NCBI GenBank assembly: GCA_009712615.1
Contig: WASR01000170.1
Coordinates: 1-10,668, forward strand
Origin: Methanobacterium sp.
GTDB lineage: Archaea; Methanobacteriota; Methanobacteria; Methanobacteriales; Methanobacteriaceae
DNA length: 10,668 nucleotides
Direction of reading: 5' to 3'
The notes under the pieces: model-generated
Database searches by the model: none
The model's input: the letters and a program-made list of their open reading frames with translations, nothing else
Told to the model about the DNA's origin: nothing
Part shown: positions 8,682 to 10,668 of the stretch, piece by piece
How the letters are laid out: every line of letters begins with the position of its first letter
Numbering within the stretch: position 1 is the stretch's first letter
Position numbers and translations under genes: made by a program

Positions 8682-8722
8682 TGATACACAATTAAACATG
8701 TATATTCAGTTCTAAAGAGAAA

Positions 8723-8827
8723 TTAAGCTTTTTTCTTTTCTATAACCACGTATCTAACTCCGTACATAATTGGTAGGGTTAAAACAGCGACTGAAATTAT
8801 TATGATAGCTCCAATATCAACTGGCAT
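8723..8827 (-). CDS. 34-residue membrane peptide
   Basis: The frame begins ATG CCA GTT GAT ATT GGA and ends AAG AAA AAA GCT TAA. It encodes 34 residues: MPVDIGAIIIISVAVLTLPI, then a short MYGVRYVVIE segment and a KKKA tail. This is a single membrane helix (about 5-28) with an acidic residue near the N-terminus and a basic C-terminal end, which would place the C-terminus in the cytoplasm. The case for translation is strong: a complete GGAGGTGA Shine-Dalgarno (8833-8840) sits five bases before the ATG, the best such site in the window. I know no family. Single-helix peptides of this size often act as small subunits or regulators of membrane complexes; the partner is not evident. The upstream region carries the second copy of the element found before the zinc-ribbon gene. 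Confidence 0.7.
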   Translation of the reverse strand: MPVDIGAIIIISVAVLTLPIMYGVRYVVIEKKKA

Positions 8828-8861
8828 TAGTTTCACCTCCGCAAAATATTCCATCTCAATC

Positions 8862-8888
8862 TTAACCATCATAATTTTACATCAAAAT
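8862..8888 (-). promoter_or_regulatory. upstream element, copy 2 of 2
   Basis: This copy is 25/27 identical to 8254-8280, with weaker similarity continuing to about 8916. On the minus strand it ends about 35 bases before the ATG of the 34-codon gene. If taaaattat within it is the box A, transcription would start near 8848 and leave a short leader with the GGAGGTGA site. Confidence 0.55.
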
Positions 8889-8916
8889 TTGGATCCAATT
8901 ATTACATCGTCTTTCT

Positions 8917-8941
8917 AAGGAACACTCCTTGAATTTATACT
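8917..8941 (-). promoter_or_regulatory. alternative TATA box with adjoining inverted repeat
   Basis: On the minus strand gtataaattc (8932-8941) is a good box A. It is followed immediately by aagga-gtgt-tcctt (8917-8930), a perfect 5-bp inverted repeat. It could be a second promoter and operator for the 34-codon gene with a leader of about 80 bases, or a small RNA hairpin. Evidence is positional only. Confidence 0.3.
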
Positions 8942-8950
8942 GGTTAATTC

Positions 8951-8972
8951 AAAAACAAAAAATGTGAAAAAA
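8951..8972 (-). terminator. T-rich terminator of the ZIP gene
   Basis: On the minus strand, about 80 bases after the ZIP stop codon, two T6 runs and a T5 run follow in close order (cattttttcacattttttgttttt). This is the first strong T tract after the gene. Confidence 0.45.
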
Positions 8973-9053
8973 TGTTTATTCATGAAACAGATTAAAAATA
9001 GAAATAGTTAGTAATGAATAAGGACTCTTACTTCTTATATTCTAATGCTTGAT

Positions 9054-9794
9054 TCAAAAATGGATGTATGTGGATAGAAGAACGAAAATTGCAAAGGAAA
9101 CAACCAAAACCAAAGCTGCTAATCTAGCTTCGCCGTTTCGATGGGATTCAGGTATTATTTCCTCTGCAGTAACAGTCAATAATATGCCTGCAGTAAATGC
9201 CAGAACACTATATTTAACAATAATGGGTTCCCCACTGATTAGGAAGTAGCCTAATAATGCTCCACCAATAACAGGTAAACTTGCCATGAAATTTAAAATG
9301 ATCCTAAGTTTTTTATTAAATTTTTTCTCTTTAAACGCAGCAATATTGGCAAATCCTTCAGGGATATCGGCCAAAACTACGCCTAATGCCAAAAATAGTC
9401 CAAGTTGAATATTTATCAAGGAGCCGGTGCCAATCATCAGGCCATCAGTGAATGAGTCAAGTGCAACTCCCATAAAAATTGCCCAAGCAGTTGTGGAATC
9501 TTCAGCATCAGATCGACCCTGTATGAAGTTTATGAGATTATCGATGATAATGAAGAAAATTCCTCCACAAATAAATGCAAGAACAATTATCGATGGAGAA
9601 GTGGTTTTAAGAGATTCAGGTAGTAATACAACACTAATGACGGCTAAAATAATCCCTGCAGCAGCATGTAACGATAAACTGTATGTATTTTTGCTAATTG
9701 TAAATATCTCTGCGACCACACCTCCCAGGAAGGTTCCCAACGCAGGGAGTAACGAAAGTATTAGAAGTAAATGTAGTTCGTTCATTTTAAACAT
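9054..9794 (-). CDS. ZIP-family metal transporter with altered ligand motifs
   Basis: This 246-residue protein has eight membrane helices in the ZIP order, without the long His-rich loop of eukaryotic members; the loop at 93-101 is short (GRSDAEDST). Family landmarks are HAAAGIILAVISVVLLPES (43-61), GVALDSFTDGLMIGTG (109-124) for TM4, LGVVLADIPEGFAN (137-150) for TM5, and TAEEIIPESHR (209-219) for TM7. In standard ZIPs TM4 reads H-N-x2-D-G and TM5 reads H-E-x-P-E-G. Here the TM4 His position is Asp113 and the TM5 pair is Ala142-Asp143, while Asp117, Pro145, Glu146 and Gly147 are kept. The metal site is therefore acidic rather than His-based, which may change metal preference. It would move Zn, Mn, Fe or a similar ion across the membrane. 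Met4 (9785) is an alternative start. It lies 59 bases after the second HXXEE gene and could share its transcript. Confidence 0.85.
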   Translation of the reverse strand: MFKMNELHLLLILSLLPALGTFLGGVVAEIFTISKNTYSLSLHAAAGIILAVISVVLLPESLKTTSPSIIVLAFICGGIFFIIIDNLINFIQGRSDAEDSTTAWAIFMGVALDSFTDGLMIGTGSLINIQLGLFLALGVVLADIPEGFANIAAFKEKKFNKKLRIILNFMASLPVIGGALLGYFLISGEPIIVKYSVLAFTAGILLTVTAEEIIPESHRNGEARLAALVLVVSFAIFVLLSTYIHF

Positions 9795-9853
9795 CTTCCC
9801 ATAATTTCCAATAAGTAAACAAAACGTGTTAAGATGGATAACTGTTAATTAAT

Positions 9854-10435
9854 TCAGATTTTTGTAAGGCTATTTTTTTGGTAATTGTTTCTGATGTACA
9901 GTAACACAATTAAATGTAAAATAATTGCAAATCCAACTGTTAAACCAGTGATAATGTATGAAATCGTTAAGATAGAATAGAAGGTCATGAGGGCGTATAT
10001 TCCAACAGGAATTCCCAAAACTAAACTCACAATGATACCCGGGTTGTATTGTCTGTTAACAATAGAGAAAATCACATGACTTAAACTGTTTATAACTCCA
10101 AAAAATGGTATCCATAAACCAATTAATGGATTAATACTGGATAAAATTGCGAATAGTGGCATCAATATCCATATGATTGGGATATTTATCCAGAATATGT
10201 TTTTGTCATTGAGGGGATAATCTTCATCTGAAACCTTGAAAACAGTCTTGTTAACATAATTTTTAAACCCATTTCTTGAGTGTTCCTCAAATTGATGAAG
10301 CAAATAAATGGGTATCTGAATCCAAATCAGAAATAGTAGGGTATCAGATGGTTTGATGAATAGGAATATCAGTAGAGTCAGAACTGCTGCCCCTCCTAAA
10401 CTTAACTTAGACCAGTTTTTGTACAGCCAATCCAT
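9854..10435 (-). CDS. HXXEE domain membrane protein (second copy)
   Basis: This 193-residue protein has about six membrane segments (roughly 14-27, 33-49, 80-100, 104-126, 133-152 and 156-183). The family signature is H47-Q-F-E50-E51 (LLHQFEEHS), followed by a longer soluble loop (52-78) than in the first copy. The second shared motif is N116-x3-H120-x9-Y130-x-P132-G133, matching N81/H85/Y95/P97/G98 of the protein at 825-1286 with identical spacing from N to G. The family (PF13787 as I recall) has no established function. The ATG at 10435 is supported by GAGGT at 10443-10447, seven bases upstream, and by TATA-like sequences at 10492-10500 and about 10511-10520. The ZIP gene follows 59 bases downstream with only a weak T-rich stretch between, so joint transcription is possible. 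Confidence 0.8.
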   Translation of the reverse strand: MDWLYKNWSKLSLGGAAVLTLLIFLFIKPSDTLLFLIWIQIPIYLLHQFEEHSRNGFKNYVNKTVFKVSDEDYPLNDKNIFWINIPIIWILMPLFAILSSINPLIGLWIPFFGVINSLSHVIFSIVNRQYNPGIIVSLVLGIPVGIYALMTFYSILTISYIITGLTVGFAIILHLIVLLYIRNNYQKNSLTKI

Positions 10436-10490
10436 AATTATTACCTCGTATGGCAGAAATTAATCTCCACTTTATTTTTTTGGTATCCAA

Positions 10491-10500
10491 CAAATTTATA
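10491..10500 (-). promoter_or_regulatory. TATA box of the second HXXEE gene
   Basis: On the minus strand the sequence reads tataaatttg, about 60 bases before the ATG, allowing a leader of about 35 bases with the GAGGT site. A second candidate, ctataaaaa, lies about 20 bases further upstream. The remaining bases to 10668 hold no convincing gene. Confidence 0.4.
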
Positions 10501-10668
10501 GATGGCTGGAATTTTTATAGAAACATTAGTGTAAAGTAAATTCCTTTGATGTATGGGGGCTGTTTTAAAATGAAATTTGGGGGAATTTAATTTAATATAC
10601 AATTTGATTTTCAACGGTTTTTAATAGTAAATGTCCATTGTTTCCATGATTTTTTATTATTATACATG

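Noticed and set aside
9427..9804. 125-codon + strand frame over the ZIP gene
   Set aside because: It is antisense to a transporter with clear family motifs and its product looks like a shadow translation.
10592..10668. Possible 3' end of a minus-strand gene entering from the right edge
   Set aside because: Two short frames stay open to the edge (to 10611 and to 10592), but 19-25 codons in AT-rich DNA are too few to call without the neighbouring sequence.

Overview
This window looks like part of the chromosome of a methanogenic archaeon of the Methanobacteriales, most likely a Methanobacterium-type organism. The DNA is AT-rich. Genes carry archaeal signals: TATA-like box A elements about 25 bases ahead of short or absent leaders, GGAGG/GGAGGTGA ribosome binding sites, and bare T-tract terminators. 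Several proteins (a DUF4013 membrane protein, a zinc-ribbon protein with a GTG..PHKDF motif, a wall-facing TIM-barrel protein) belong to types I associate with these methanogens. The genus is an inference, because no rRNA or marker gene is present.

Layout. Bases 1-518 hold no protein gene, but about 150-301 is a sharply bounded GC-richer block that looks like a structured non-coding RNA of a family I cannot name. A 67-codon gene with a WFGPK..G.G..P.SWEGW motif follows on the + strand (519-722). From 825 to 5384 the genes run on the minus strand: an HXXEE-family membrane protein, a complete catalase-peroxidase KatG, a membrane-anchored GH18-like TIM-barrel protein, and a DUF4013 membrane protein. 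From 5588 to 7692 on the + strand lies a LmrA/YxaF-like TetR repressor and a 14-TM DHA2 (LmrB/EmrB/QacA-like) exporter. Each of the two is preceded by the same TAGACC(A/G)GTC operator directly abutting its TATA box. From 7744 to 10435 the genes are again on the minus strand: a zinc-ribbon protein with a C-terminal membrane segment, a 68-codon membrane protein, a 34-codon membrane protein, a ZIP-family metal transporter with altered metal-ligand motifs, and a second HXXEE protein.

How the parts may work together. The clearest functional unit is the repressor/exporter pair, a drug-inducible efflux module probably acquired from bacteria and still carrying its operators. KatG protects an anaerobe against peroxide. 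The right part is a run of small membrane and metal-related proteins. Two of them (the zinc-ribbon gene and the 34-codon gene) share a near-identical upstream element, which suggests co-regulation. The HXXEE protein and the ZIP transporter at the right end could share a transcript. The two HXXEE proteins in the window are paralogues with a second conserved His/Pro-Gly motif.

The least explained items are the structured RNA near the left end, the duplicated upstream element, and the 34-codon gene. There is no CRISPR array, insertion sequence, integrase or tRNA in the window.
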